Counted from the first letter of the stretch, positions 1-8,744 are shown. The stretch is 64,000 nucleotides of DNA from an uncultured Collinsella sp. (GCA_900541885.1 UQKW01000005.1:57439-121438); one strand, 5' to 3'. Numbers and translations: made by a program. Notes: generated by a model not told the origin, from the letters alone.

Positions 1-485
1 TCATGCGCGACCTGCAGCCGATCCTGTCCTACACGGTTGACGAGGCCATGGCATATGCGCCCGCCGGCTGCGTCGATCACCAGAAGTACGCCGCGCTGCT
101 CGATTGGTACAAGTCGCCCATCACGGTCGACGAGGCCAATGAGTTTGAGGGCGTGCTCGAGGCTTCGCTCGAGCTCCGTAGCGCCGTGACCAAGGCCCTT
201 GAGGATGCCCGTTCTGCCGGCACCTTCACTAAGAGCCAGCAGGTCCGCGTCAAGGCGGTCGTTCCCGCCGAGATGTACGCGCTGCTGACCGGTGATAAGG
301 CCGTCGACCTGGCCGAGTTCTACATCGTCTCCGATGTTGAGCTGACCCAGGGCGAGGAACTCTCCGTTGCCATTGAAGCTGCCGAGGGCGAGTGCTGCGA
401 CCGTTGCTGGAACTACCGCACCACCGTTGGCGAGTACAACGGCCACGTTCATATTTGCAAGCGCTGCGCGGAGGCGCTGAACTAG
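1..485 (+). CDS. ileS: Isoleucine--tRNA ligase, C-terminal part (5' truncated by window edge)
   Basis: The reading frame is open from the first bases to TAG at 483-485, so only the last ~160 residues of the enzyme are visible. IleRS charges tRNA-Ile in the cytoplasm. The visible part is the tail of the anticodon-binding region followed by the C-terminal zinc finger typical of bacterial IleRS: a Cys-Cys-Asp-Arg-Cys-Trp knuckle and, about 20 residues later, a Cys-Lys-Arg-Cys knuckle just before the end. Catalytic HIGH and KMSKS motifs lie outside the window. The gene is followed by a perfect 16-bp palindrome and then a clear intrinsic terminator, so it probably ends its transcript here. Confidence 0.93.
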   Translation, partial: MRDLQPILSYTVDEAMAYAPAGCVDHQKYAALLDWYKSPITVDEANEFEGVLEASLELRSAVTKALEDARSAGTFTKSQQVRVKAVVPAEMYALLTGDKAVDLAEFYIVSDVELTQGEELSVAIEAAEGECCDRCWNYRTTVGEYNGHVHICKRCAEALN

Positions 486-486
486 C

Positions 487-533
487 CGTTGGGGACGTTC
501 TTAAACGACTGTCAAACAAGAACGTCCCCAACG
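487..533. repeat. Palindrome, 16-bp perfect arms
   Basis: Arms 487-502 and 518-533 (CGTTGGGGACGTTCTT and its reverse complement) flank a 15-nt loop. It begins two bases after the ileS stop. It has no T-tract of its own; the real terminator follows it. It resembles the other GGGAC/GTCCC-cored palindromes at gene ends in this window. Confidence 0.85.
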
Positions 534-551
534 TCAACTTTTGTCACGTCC

Positions 552-590
552 AAGCGGCATTCTGTTTTTCGGAATGCCGCTTTCGTTTTT
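552..590 (+). terminator. Intrinsic terminator after ileS
   Basis: Stem AAGCGGCATTC (552-562) pairs with 572-582, and a T-rich tract follows at 583-590. Orientation and position fit termination of ileS. Confidence 0.85.
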
Positions 591-702
591 AGCTGGTTAT
601 TTCGCTAGCGTTGGTGAATATGCTGCGCGTTTGGCGTTTGTCACTATAAGATGATTACTTGCATTAAACGGAATTCGATGTTCTTGAGGGTAGGGGATTG
701 AT

Positions 703-1302
703 TTGGGTCGTGCTGGGGATATGACGCCGTCTTTGCGTTGGCGGTTGGGTGTTGCTGGTGGGGTGGCGCTCGTTGTGCTGCTTGTTGACCAGTTGACCAA
801 GCTTGCGGTTCGTGCCGTGGGCGATGCACTGCATGTGACCGTCATCCCCGGCGTGATCGACTTCCTGTTTGTCCGCAATATCGGCGCTGCCTTTAGCATG
901 GGCGAGGGGCATGGCATCGCGTTTGCCGTGCTGGCGCTGGCGGTCATTGTCGCTATTGCCGTGTACCTCATTCGTGCACCCCAGCTCGCCCATCTTGAGG
1001 TTGTGGGCATGGCGATGGTTGCGGGCGGTGCTATCGGCAACGCTATCGATCGTTTGGCCTTTGGCTTCGTGACCGATTTTATTGCCACCACCTTCATCGA
1101 CTTCCCCGTCTTCAATGTGGCCGATATCGGCATTACCTTGGGCGTCGTGCTCGCCCTCTTCGGATACATGTTCTTGAGCCCCGCGGCCCGCGAGGTTGAT
1201 GCGACTGCCGAGCTCAATGCCCGTGATGAGGCCCGCGCTAAGCGCAAGGCCAAGCAGCGTGGGGAGCGTGCCCGCAAGATTCGCGAAAGGAATGAGCGTT
1301 AA
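703..1302 (+). CDS. lspA: Lipoprotein signal peptidase (signal peptidase II)
   Basis: LspA is an integral-membrane aspartyl protease that cleaves prolipoprotein signal peptides after lipidation. The 199-residue product has about four hydrophobic segments and the family motifs DQLTK (near residue 29), NIGAAFS (59-65), GNAIDR with catalytic Asp116, and FNVADIG with catalytic Asp141. The last ~45 residues are a charged Lys/Arg-rich tail beyond the usual core. The start is uncertain: TTG at 703 has a purine-rich GAGGGTAGGGG upstream, while ATG at 721 would shorten the protein by six residues. The TAA stop overlaps the rluD ATG, so the two are translationally coupled, as is common in this family. 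It likely serves the several lipoproteins seen in this window. Confidence 0.93.
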   Translation: MGRAGDMTPSLRWRLGVAGGVALVVLLVDQLTKLAVRAVGDALHVTVIPGVIDFLFVRNIGAAFSMGEGHGIAFAVLALAVIVAIAVYLIRAPQLAHLEVVGMAMVAGGAIGNAIDRLAFGFVTDFIATTFIDFPVFNVADIGITLGVVLALFGYMFLSPAAREVDATAELNARDEARAKRKAKQRGERARKIRERNER

Positions 1303-2315
1303 TGGCCGACATCCATATTCTTGTTGCCGACGATTGCTCTGGCCAGCGTCTCGACGCCTTTCTGGGTGCCAACGACGGCTGCCCCACGCGCTCTGCCTGC
1401 GCGCATCTGATCGAGGGAGGCGCCGTTGCCGTCAACGGTGAGACCTGCCTGTCAAAAAAGTATGCCGTGCGCTCCGGCGACCGCATTTCGGTCGATCTGC
1501 CCGAGCCACACGACCCGACCGACGTGATTCCCGAGGCCATTCCTCTCGATATCCGCTACGAAGACGACTACCTTATCGTGCTCTCCAAGCAGCGCGGCCT
1601 GGTGTGTCATCCCGCCCATGGCCACGAGAGCGGCACTCTTGCAAACGCTCTGGTCTACCACTGCGGTATCGATCATCTTGGTACCGTGCAGGGTGAGGAC
1701 CGACCCGGCATCGTGCATCGCCTGGATCGTGATACCTCGGGCCTTATGCTCGCGGCAAAAGACGACGACACCCAGCGCGCGCTTCAAAATCTTATCCGCA
1801 CGCGCACGCTCGACCGTCGCTATATCACGCTTGTCCACGGTCACATCGCCATGGACGAGGGCACCATCAATACCGGTATCGCCCGTTCCACGCGCGACCG
1901 CGTCAAGATGGCGGTTTCCGATGACCCCTTTGCGCGCCAGGCCATCACGACCTTTAAGGTCCTCGAGCGCTTCGATTCCACGCGTTTCGACGACGGCTAT
2001 ACGCTCGTCGAGTGCCACCTGTTTACGGGCCGCACACATCAGATTCGCGTGCATATGCGCCATATCAACCACGCCTGCGTGGGCGATCCGCTCTACGGTA
2101 AGTGCGATGCGCGTGCCGATCAGGGTCTGACCAGGCAATTCCTTCATTCCTGGCGCGTCGCATTCGACCATCCCGTGACGGGTGAGCTCATCGAATGCCG
2201 CGACGAGCTGCCTTGGGATCTCGCTGCGGTTCTTGACGACCTGGCCCCGCGCTCGCTTGGCCGCACCGCCGCCGGCGACGACATCGTCCCGCAGCTTGGC
2301 CTTCTCGAAGCCTAG
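1302..2315 (+). CDS. rluD: RluD-type 23S rRNA pseudouridine synthase
   Basis: A 337-residue RluA/RluD-family enzyme that isomerises uridines in rRNA. An N-terminal S4-like RNA-binding domain (about residues 12-65) precedes the catalytic domain. The signature HRLDRDTSG is at residues 139-147, with the catalytic Asp at 144. The later GRTHQIRVH motif, typical of the family, is also present. The ATG overlaps the lspA stop by one base (TAATG). Family membership is clear. Which uridines are modified cannot be read from sequence, so RluD is the nearest name rather than a proven one. Confidence 0.88.
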   Translation: MADIHILVADDCSGQRLDAFLGANDGCPTRSACAHLIEGGAVAVNGETCLSKKYAVRSGDRISVDLPEPHDPTDVIPEAIPLDIRYEDDYLIVLSKQRGLVCHPAHGHESGTLANALVYHCGIDHLGTVQGEDRPGIVHRLDRDTSGLMLAAKDDDTQRALQNLIRTRTLDRRYITLVHGHIAMDEGTINTGIARSTRDRVKMAVSDDPFARQAITTFKVLERFDSTRFDDGYTLVECHLFTGRTHQIRVHMRHINHACVGDPLYGKCDARADQGLTRQFLHSWRVAFDHPVTGELIECRDELPWDLAAVLDDLAPRSLGRTAAGDDIVPQLGLLEA

Positions 2316-2397
2316 CCGGTATTAGGTGGTTTCTTGAACTCGGTAAGCCTGCGGTAAGATATACGGTTGTTTACGTAACGCGTTCTCGGGAGCCTGC

Positions 2398-3693
2398 ATG
2401 CTCGCCTTTTTACAAACTAACACGCCCATCGTGATCTTTAACCAGATTGTGGTTACGCTGCTCACGGTCTGCTTTCTGTACCAGGTGGTCTTCTTTGTCA
2501 TTGGCGCTCTTCGTGGCGAGGTCGCGCCTCCCAAGGCCAAAAAACTTCACCGCTATGCCTTCTTTATCGCGGCGCATAACGAGGAGGCCGTGATCGCTAA
2601 CCTCGTTCGCTCCATCAAGGATCAGGATTATCCGTCCGAGCTTATCGAGGTTTTCGTGGTCGCCGATGCCTGCACCGACAACACGGCGCAGCTCGCGCGC
2701 GAGGCCGGTGCCATTGTTTACGAGCGCAATGACCTGGCCCGCAAGGGCAAGAGCTGGGTCATGGACTTTGGCTTCGACCGCATTCTCAACGAGTATCCCG
2801 ACACGTTTGAGGGCTACTTTATCTTCGATGCCGATAACGTTATCTCCCGCGATTATGTTTCCAAGATGAATGATGCCTTTGACCAGGGCTTCCATGTGGT
2901 CACGAGCTATCGCAATTCCAAGAACTTCGGCAGCTCGTGGATCTCGGCTGCTAATGCCACGTGGTATCTACGCGAGGCGCGCTTCCTCAACAACGCGCGT
3001 AATATCTGCAAGACGTCCTGCGCTGTTTCGGGTTCGGGCTACCTCATCTCCGCCAGCGTTATCGAGGGCATGCACGGTTGGCAGTTCCACACGCTGACCG
3101 AGGACATTCAGTTCACCACGTTCTGCGCCATTCACGGCATTCGCATTGGCTATGCGCCGGCGGAGTTCTTTGACGAACAACCCGTGACGTTTAAGGCGTC
3201 CTGGAAACAGCGCATGCGTTGGACCAAGGGCTTCTACCAGGTGTTCTTTACTTACGGTAAGCACCTGGTCAAGTCGACCTTCCGCTACCATCGCTTTGCC
3301 GCCTACGACATGTTCATGACGATCGCCCCGGGTATGCTGCTGTCGCTCATCTCGATGCTCGCCAATGCGACGTTCCTGATCGTGGGTGGACTCTCGCACG
3401 GCTTTTTGGCTACCGAAGTCGAGATGCAGGCCTGTGCCGCTTCGCTCATTATGACCTTCGCCATGATGTATCTGACTTTCTTTATCCTGGCGCTGCTCAC
3501 GACTATCTTTGAGTACAAGCACATTCACTGCGCGCAAAAGTGGCGTCTGGTGACTAACCTGTTTACCTTCCCGATCTTTATGTTCAGCTATATCCCCATC
3601 ACGGTGGCCGCGCTGTTCCTGAAGGTCGACTGGGTGCCGACGCAGCACGCCGTCAACGTTACCCTTGACGAGGTCATGCAAGGCGCCAAATAA
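2398..3693 (+). CDS. Family 2 glycosyltransferase, membrane-bound, processive type
   Basis: The 431-residue protein has an N-terminal membrane helix (about 10-38), a cytosolic GT-A domain and three or four C-terminal membrane helices. The catalytic domain shows the start of the nucleotide-sugar fold (FFIAAHNEE), a DADN metal-binding motif, a TED motif and QRMRW, the Q-x-x-R-W signature of processive beta-glycosyltransferases such as cellulose, hyaluronan or poly-GlcNAc synthases. The substrate cannot be told from sequence. It lies alone between rluD and a prepilin peptidase, with no other polysaccharide genes next to it, so a role in a cell-surface glycan or glycolipid is only a guess. Confidence 0.85.
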   Translation: MLAFLQTNTPIVIFNQIVVTLLTVCFLYQVVFFVIGALRGEVAPPKAKKLHRYAFFIAAHNEEAVIANLVRSIKDQDYPSELIEVFVVADACTDNTAQLAREAGAIVYERNDLARKGKSWVMDFGFDRILNEYPDTFEGYFIFDADNVISRDYVSKMNDAFDQGFHVVTSYRNSKNFGSSWISAANATWYLREARFLNNARNICKTSCAVSGSGYLISASVIEGMHGWQFHTLTEDIQFTTFCAIHGIRIGYAPAEFFDEQPVTFKASWKQRMRWTKGFYQVFFTYGKHLVKSTFRYHRFAAYDMFMTIAPGMLLSLISMLANATFLIVGGLSHGFLATEVEMQACAASLIMTFAMMYLTFFILALLTTIFEYKHIHCAQKWRLVTNLFTFPIFMFSYIPITVAALFLKVDWVPTQHAVNVTLDEVMQGAK

Positions 3694-3701
3694 CCACCAC
3701 C

Positions 3702-3746
3702 AAAACCACCGCAAAGGGGACAGGCACCTTTGTGGTGGTTTTTGCT
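3702..3746 (+). terminator. Palindromic repeat acting as probable terminator
   Basis: Arms 3702-3717 and 3727-3742 match at 15 of 16 positions around a 9-nt loop, and a T-rich stretch follows. It begins a few bases after the glycosyltransferase stop. The loop side carries the string GGGGACAGGCACC, which resembles other GGGAC-type repeats here, so it may be a repeat copy used as a terminator. Confidence 0.7.
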
Positions 3747-3774
3747 TTTGCGATGCAGCTCGAGGAGGAGTCCG

Positions 3775-4197
3775 ATGGTCTATATCCCGTTTTGGATTTG
3801 CATCTTTGCCGGCGTGGCAATTGATGCCCGAGAGCGACGGTTTCCCAATGGGCTTGCCGGCGCATGTGCCGTGGCGGCGTTGGCGGGCGTTTGGCTCGAC
3901 AGGGGCGTTAACACTGCACTTGATCATGCCGGTCTTGCGGTCATCGTCTACCTTGCCCTTGTGCTTACTGAGTCGCTCTGGCGGCGCCTTCGTCAAGCCC
4001 CGGGGATTGGCATGGGGGACGCCAAAGCACTCTTCGCGCTTTGCACGCTCGACCCTATGGGCGGCATCGTGGCATTTGCCGTTTCGCTCCTGGTCCTGGC
4101 CCTCTCCTGCCTCATCGCAAAATCGCGCTCCCTGCCATTGCTCCCGTTTTTAGTGCCGATTTTTGCCATAATCGAGGTCGTGGGCTGCACTTTGTAA
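3775..4197 (+). CDS. Minimal type IV prepilin peptidase-like protein (A24 family)
   Basis: A 140-residue multi-pass membrane protein with both aspartates of the A24 aspartyl peptidases: Asp17 in DARERRFPN and Asp82 in GMGDAK. Such enzymes cleave type IV pilin or pseudopilin leaders at the inner membrane. The protein consists of the peptidase half only; the N-terminal cytoplasmic methyltransferase domain with its Cys knuckles, found in full-length PilD, is absent. ATG at 3775 follows a strong AGGAGGAG ribosome-binding site. No pilin, pilus ATPase or pilus platform gene is in the window, so its substrate is unknown. Tad-pilus prepilin peptidases have similar compact sizes. Confidence 0.8.
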   Translation: MVYIPFWICIFAGVAIDARERRFPNGLAGACAVAALAGVWLDRGVNTALDHAGLAVIVYLALVLTESLWRRLRQAPGIGMGDAKALFALCTLDPMGGIVAFAVSLLVLALSCLIAKSRSLPLLPFLVPIFAIIEVVGCTL

Positions 4198-4228
4198 CCG
4201 ATTGCGCATCCTTTTTAAGGAGCATGCC

Positions 4229-5476
4229 ATGGAATCTAATCAAGAAACGGCCGTCATTAAGGCGCGCATGGACCGTATTCCCTCGGCGTTGTCGCCCGAG
4301 CTTGTCGAGCGCATTGCCGCCGATCGTGCTTCGGGCTATGTCAACCCGTATCGTTGCAACGATGATCAGGTCATTCGTCGTATTGATCGCGCCGCCGACA
4401 AAGGCACGCTTATGCGTCCGGCGTTTATGCGCGATACCGAAAAGATACTTCATCTTCCGGCGTACACCCGTTATGCAGGCAAAACGCAGGTCTTTAGCTT
4501 CCGTAGCAATGACGATCTGTCACGCCGCGGTTTGCACGTGCAGCTCGTCTCCCGCATTGCGCGCGATATCGGTCGCGCCCTGGGGCTCAATTGCGATCTG
4601 ATCGAGGCGATTGGCCTGGGTCACGACTTGGGACACACGCCTTTCGGCCATGCCGGCGAGCGCTTCCTCAACGATATCTATCATGAGCGTACGGGGCGTT
4701 ATTTTTTCCATAACGTGCAGTCGGTTCGCGTGCTCGACGCGTTGTATGGCCGCAACGTGTCGCTCCAGACGCTCGACGGCGTGCTATGCCATAACGGCGA
4801 GTACGAGCAGCGTGTGTTTGAGCTCTCGGACATGGGCTCCTTTGACCAGTTTGACCAGACGGTTGAGGATTGTATTGCCACGGGCTATAGCGCAATTGAG
4901 CATCTGCGCCCCATGACGCTCGAGGGCTGCGTCGTTCGCATCTCGGATATTCTTGCCTACGTCGGTCGTGACCGTCAGGATGCGATCGCGGCGGGCCTGC
5001 TTTCGCCCGACGCTTTTGATGATGGCCGGGGCGGTGCCTACAACAGTTGGATCCTCACGCATGCCTCCATCGATATCGTTGAGCACAGCTATGGTAAGCC
5101 GCGCATCGAGATGAGCGAGGACCTGTTTGAGGAAATCCGCCGAGCCAAGCGCGAGAACTACGAGAAGATCTATAGCAAGGGCGGTATCGAAGGCGATTCC
5201 GAGGTGGAGCTGCGCGAGGCGTTCGAAAAGCTCTACGACCGTTGCCTGCGGGATCTAAACAGTGGTGACGAGTCCTCTTACATCTTTAAGCACCATATTT
5301 CGCGCATTGAGCAGCAGCTTTCCTACTACGATCGCACCTATGCCTGGCAGGAGAACAAGGATCAAGCCGTGGTGGATTATATCGCGAGCATGACGGACGG
5401 TTATTTCTGCGAACTGACGAGCAAGCTGTTCCCGGGTCTAAAGTTTCCGCATCGTACCTATATTAACGAACGGTAG
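4229..5476 (+). CDS. HD-domain dNTP triphosphohydrolase (dGTPase-like)
   Basis: A 415-residue member of the HD phosphohydrolase group that hydrolyses dNTPs to deoxynucleosides and triphosphate. The HD metal site is visible: His103 (GLHVQLVSRIAR) and the His-Asp pair His132/Asp133 in GLGHDLGHTPFGH, the most conserved block of dGTPases. The upstream segment AYTRYAGKTQVF matches the family's RLxxKTQVF region. ATG at 4229 is preceded by AAGGAG. Dgt-type proteins often precede dnaG-rpoD in Coriobacteria and other actinobacteria; here it lies before rarA instead. Preference for dGTP is inferred from family only. Confidence 0.87.
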   Translation: MESNQETAVIKARMDRIPSALSPELVERIAADRASGYVNPYRCNDDQVIRRIDRAADKGTLMRPAFMRDTEKILHLPAYTRYAGKTQVFSFRSNDDLSRRGLHVQLVSRIARDIGRALGLNCDLIEAIGLGHDLGHTPFGHAGERFLNDIYHERTGRYFFHNVQSVRVLDALYGRNVSLQTLDGVLCHNGEYEQRVFELSDMGSFDQFDQTVEDCIATGYSAIEHLRPMTLEGCVVRISDILAYVGRDRQDAIAAGLLSPDAFDDGRGGAYNSWILTHASIDIVEHSYGKPRIEMSEDLFEEIRRAKRENYEKIYSKGGIEGDSEVELREAFEKLYDRCLRDLNSGDESSYIFKHHISRIEQQLSYYDRTYAWQENKDQAVVDYIASMTDGYFCELTSKLFPGLKFPHRTYINER

Positions 5477-5531
5477 TTCGTATCCTTTCGGTATACTGGT
5501 TAGTTGAAAACGTTTTTGATTGATACACGGG

Positions 5532-6887
5532 ATGGCTATGGACGACCTTTTTTCTGCTTCGACGCGCGAGCGTTCCTTTCAGAATGCGCCGCTTGCGGTG
5601 CGTATGCGCCCCAATTCGCTCGACGAGTATGTGGGCCAGCAAAAGGCCGTCGGTAATGGCTCATGGTTGCGTGCCGCGATCGAACACGACGTGCTTTCCA
5701 GTGTGATTTTGTATGGGCCGGCTGGTACGGGTAAGACGACGCTGGCCCATATTATCGCCAACCATACTAAGAGCGAGTTTGTCGAGGTCAGCGCTGTGAC
5801 GGGCACCGTGAAGGACTTGCGCCGCGTGATTGATGAGGCCAAGACGCGCCTGAATACCTACGACCGCCGCACCATTCTATTCATCGATGAGATTCACCGC
5901 TTCTCTAAGTCGCAGCAGGATGCCCTGCTGCATGCAGTTGAGAACCGTACCGTCATTATGATTGGCGCCACGACGGAGAATCCGTACTTCGAGGTCAACT
6001 CGGCACTGTTGTCGCGTGGGCGTGTGGTGGAGCTTGAGCATCTGAAGGATGAGGATATCGCCACGCTTATTGAACGTGCGCTTGAGGCACCGCAGGGCTT
6101 GAACGGTAAGTTCTCGGCCGATGAGGATACGGTCAAGACCATCTGCACGCTGGCAGCGGGTGACGCTCGCTCGGCGCTCACGACGCTCGAGCTTGCGAGC
6201 GAGATTGCCGTCACGCGTCCCGATACCGAGGGAACGCCAGCGCCCGCGGCGGGGGAGCGCTATCCCATCACCGTGGATGACGTGAAGATCGCCAACCCGC
6301 GTCGCGGCTTTACATACGACAAAAACGGCGACATGCACTACGACATCATCAGTGCGTTTATTAAGTCTATGCGCGGTAGTGACCCCGATGCCACGATCTA
6401 TTGGCTCGCGCGCATGATCGATGCTGGGGAGGATCCTAAGTTTATCGCTCGCCGTATTATGATTCACGCTTCTGAGGATGTTGGCAACGCCGACCCGCAG
6501 GCGCTTTTGGTGGCGCATGCCGCGTTTAAGTCTGCTGAGGTCATTGGCTATCCCGAGTGCCGCATTAACCTTGCTCAGGCTGCACTCTATGTGTGCTTGG
6601 CGCCTAAGTCAAACGCATGTGAGGCCTCGATTGACGCGGCGTTGGCCGATATTCATAGCAGCGGTTTACGTGAGGTGCCGAGTTATTTGCGCGATCGTCA
6701 TCGCCCAGGTAGCGACGAATACGGTGTATATAAGTATCCGCATGATTATCCCGAAGGCTGGGTCGATCAGCGCTATTTGCCCGAAGGCTTGGAACGCGGT
6801 GCATTTTGGCAGCCTGCCGGCCGCGGTTGGGAAGAATGGCGCGTAGAGCAAAGTGAACGCGACCGCAGCGGGAATGCACCGAAGTAG
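5532..6887 (+). CDS. rarA: Replication-associated recombination protein A (AAA+ ATPase)
   Basis: A 451-residue RarA/MgsA protein. These tetrameric clamp-loader-like AAA+ ATPases act at stalled replication forks and interact with SSB. The Walker A motif GPAGTGKTT is at about residues 62-70, a Walker B/DEIH-type segment (LFIDEIHRF) follows, and sensor 1 is GATTENP. The C-terminal half holds the conserved MgsA tetramerisation region (MRGSDPDATIYWLARM, then the DRHRPGSDEYG-type tail). Starts at 5532 and 5538 are both possible. The stop is immediately followed by a half copy of a palindromic repeat also found at 23.5 kb. Confidence 0.93.
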   Translation: MAMDDLFSASTRERSFQNAPLAVRMRPNSLDEYVGQQKAVGNGSWLRAAIEHDVLSSVILYGPAGTGKTTLAHIIANHTKSEFVEVSAVTGTVKDLRRVIDEAKTRLNTYDRRTILFIDEIHRFSKSQQDALLHAVENRTVIMIGATTENPYFEVNSALLSRGRVVELEHLKDEDIATLIERALEAPQGLNGKFSADEDTVKTICTLAAGDARSALTTLELASEIAVTRPDTEGTPAPAAGERYPITVDDVKIANPRRGFTYDKNGDMHYDIISAFIKSMRGSDPDATIYWLARMIDAGEDPKFIARRIMIHASEDVGNADPQALLVAHAAFKSAEVIGYPECRINLAQAALYVCLAPKSNACEASIDAALADIHSSGLREVPSYLRDRHRPGSDEYGVYKYPHDYPEGWVDQRYLPEGLERGAFWQPAGRGWEEWRVEQSERDRSGNAPK

Positions 6888-6912
6888 CTGCTGATAATTT
6901 TGTCCCACGTTG
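6888..6912. repeat. Half copy of the GGTGGGACAAAATTATCAG repeat
   Basis: GCTGATAATTTTGTCCCACG directly after the rarA stop matches the right arm of the long palindrome at 23585-23620 over about 18 bases. No matching left arm is present here, so this is a solitary or degraded copy. Confidence 0.6.
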
Positions 6913-6987
6913 CTGCTCATGGCATGTTCGGTCCCCTTTGGGGTACCATGGAAACCGTCTGTATATCGATTCCTTTGGGAGGCTTGT

Positions 6988-7581
6988 ATGAGTCCCATTC
7001 AAATCGCTCTGCTGCTGCTCGCTGTTGCCGGCGTGTGGGCCATCGTTGAGCTCGCGCTTACCCTGCGCAAGACCCGTACCGTTGTCGACTCGCTCGATAA
7101 GACCGTTAACGACCTCAACAACACCATCGCCGAGGCTCAGCCTGTGGTGGCAAAGCTCGATGGCGCTGTCGATGAGCTTACGCCGGCGCTTGCCCAGATG
7201 GAGCCGCTGCTTAAGTCGAGCAAGACGGCAGTTGATGCCCTTACCTCCAATCTCGTAGAGGTCGAAGCCGTGGTTCGCGACATTTCTGAGGTCACCGGTA
7301 GCATGGCCGAGGCCAGCAATGCTGTGTCGAGCGTGACCGACTCTGCCGCCGGTGCTGTGCAGAAGCTCTTCAATAAGGTGAAGGCTCCTGCAGCTGAAGC
7401 CGAGCGCAAGCTTTCCGCTGCCGCCGAAGAAGCCGAGCAGCCGACCGAGCGCGTCTTGATTGGCAAGGCGGAGGACGAGGCCGCCGATGGCGCAGATGTG
7501 GCTCAGAAGTCTGCATCCAAGCGGGCTCAGTATTACACCTATACACCCTCCGAGACCTCTGAGGAGTCCTGCGATGAGTAG
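6988..7581 (+). CDS. DUF948-like single-pass membrane coiled-coil protein
   Basis: A 197-residue protein with one N-terminal membrane helix (about residues 4-25) followed by a long heptad-rich region with repeated VDSLDK/VNDLNN/VDELTP-type segments that predicts a coiled coil, then an Ala/Glu-rich acidic tail. This is the build of DUF948 proteins, which are of unknown function and often neighbour general-stress or envelope genes. ATG at 6988 follows TGGGAGG. Its stop overlaps the start of the RsbW-like gene, placing it first in an apparent four-gene operon with an anti-sigma-like protein, a SigB/F-type sigma factor and an AI-2E permease. Confidence 0.72.
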   Translation: MSPIQIALLLLAVAGVWAIVELALTLRKTRTVVDSLDKTVNDLNNTIAEAQPVVAKLDGAVDELTPALAQMEPLLKSSKTAVDALTSNLVEVEAVVRDISEVTGSMAEASNAVSSVTDSAAGAVQKLFNKVKAPAAEAERKLSAAAEEAEQPTERVLIGKAEDEAADGADVAQKSASKRAQYYTYTPSETSEESCDE

Positions 7582-7951
7582 CGAAGCAGCCTGCCCCATC
7601 ACGCTGACCGTTGCCGGCGACCCGCGTCTCGCTCGCCTTGTGCGCATGACGGCAGCCAACGTTGGTGCCCTGTGTTCCATGTCTGTCGATCGCATCGAGG
7701 ACATCCGCATGGCTGCCGAGGAAGCCTTTATCTTTGGCTGCACGGCTGTTGATTCCGACGACATCTCAATCAAATTCGATGTCGATGAATCTCACGTTGG
7801 CATGACCTTTACCTTTGGCGATCAGGCCACCGTCGACGAGGATGACCAGGCTGCTGTTTATGCCGAGCTTATTTTGGCGAGCGTGTGCGACTCCTACGAA
7901 AAGACTGCGGCGCCCCTGACGCTTTCCCTCGACCTCAAGGCGGATATTTAA
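7574..7951 (+). CDS. RsbW-like anti-sigma protein, apparently kinase-degenerate
   Basis: A 125-residue protein directly upstream of a SigB/F-type sigma factor, with the length and layout of RsbW/SpoIIAB GHKL-fold anti-sigma kinases. The segment DRIEDIRMAAEEAF occupies the N-box position, which in active kinases reads EACxNA. Here the Mg-coordinating Asn is missing (EEAFIFG), and I see no convincing G1 (DxGxG) or G2 glycine loop. So it is probably a sigma-binding protein without ATPase activity, or a very divergent one. No RsbV-type anti-anti-sigma gene is adjacent. The assignment rests on context plus weak similarity. Confidence 0.6.
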   Translation: MSSEAACPITLTVAGDPRLARLVRMTAANVGALCSMSVDRIEDIRMAAEEAFIFGCTAVDSDDISIKFDVDESHVGMTFTFGDQATVDEDDQAAVYAELILASVCDSYEKTAAPLTLSLDLKADI

Positions 7952-7952
7952 T

Positions 7953-8744
7953 ATGACCGAACGTTCCCGGAGCGGCAAGACCGCTTGGGACAAGGAGAAA
8001 ACCCGCGAGCTGTTTCGTCGCTACAAGGAGACCGGTGATCCGGACGCCCGCGAACAGCTCGTCATGTCCCATATGAACCTGGTAAGGTTTCTTGCCAACA
8101 AATTTAAGAATCGCGGCGAGCCGCTCGACGACCTCATGCAGGTCGGCTATCTGGGTTTGCTCAAGGCTATCGACCGCTTTGACCCCGAGCGCGGACTCGA
8201 GTTCACGACGTTTGCGACACCCACTATCCTGGGCGAGATCAAACGCCATTTCCGCGACAAGGGCTGGAGCGTGCGCGTACCGCGTCGTCTGCAGGAACTC
8301 TCGGCCAAGGTCAACCAGGCTACTGACAAACTTACCAACGAGCTGCAGCGTTCGCCCAAGGTTGAGGAGATCGCTGAGTATCTAGATGTGACTGTCGATG
8401 AGGTCCTCGAGGCTATGGAATCGTCTTCGGCCTATACCTCGGTGCCCATCGAGGCTCCTGGTGCGTCCGATTCCGACGATGCGCCCTCGATTCTCGACCG
8501 TTACGCCGACGATGACAACGAGCTCGACTTTACCGATGACCGCCTGGTGATCGAGGAAGCCATCCGCGATTTCTCGCCGCGCGAGCGCGAGGTGATCGAG
8601 CTGCGCTTTGTGAAGGGCATGACCCAGATCGAGATTGCCAAGAAGCTGGGCATCTCGCAGGTGCAGGTCTCGCGTCTGCTGCGCCGCACGCTTAAGAAGA
8701 TTCAGGACAAGATCGACCCCGACGGAGTGATGATTCGTTCATGA
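7953..8744 (+). CDS. SigB/SigF-family alternative sigma factor
   Basis: A 263-residue group 3 sigma-70 factor. Region 2 is complete (HMNLVRFLANKFKNRGEPLDDLMQ-type segment, then AIDRFDPERG, FTTFATPTILGEIKRHFRDK and WSVRVPRRLQEL). Region 3 (QRSPKVEEIAEYL) and the region 4 helix-turn-helix (MTQIEIAKKLGISQVQVSRLLRR) follow. SigB/SigF family members direct general stress or sporulation-like programmes and are held by RsbW-type partners, which fits the upstream gene. It starts one base after the anti-sigma stop and overlaps the next gene by ATGA, so the three are one operon. Confidence 0.9.
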   Translation: MTERSRSGKTAWDKEKTRELFRRYKETGDPDAREQLVMSHMNLVRFLANKFKNRGEPLDDLMQVGYLGLLKAIDRFDPERGLEFTTFATPTILGEIKRHFRDKGWSVRVPRRLQELSAKVNQATDKLTNELQRSPKVEEIAEYLDVTVDEVLEAMESSSAYTSVPIEAPGASDSDDAPSILDRYADDDNELDFTDDRLVIEEAIRDFSPREREVIELRFVKGMTQIEIAKKLGISQVQVSRLLRRTLKKIQDKIDPDGVMIRS

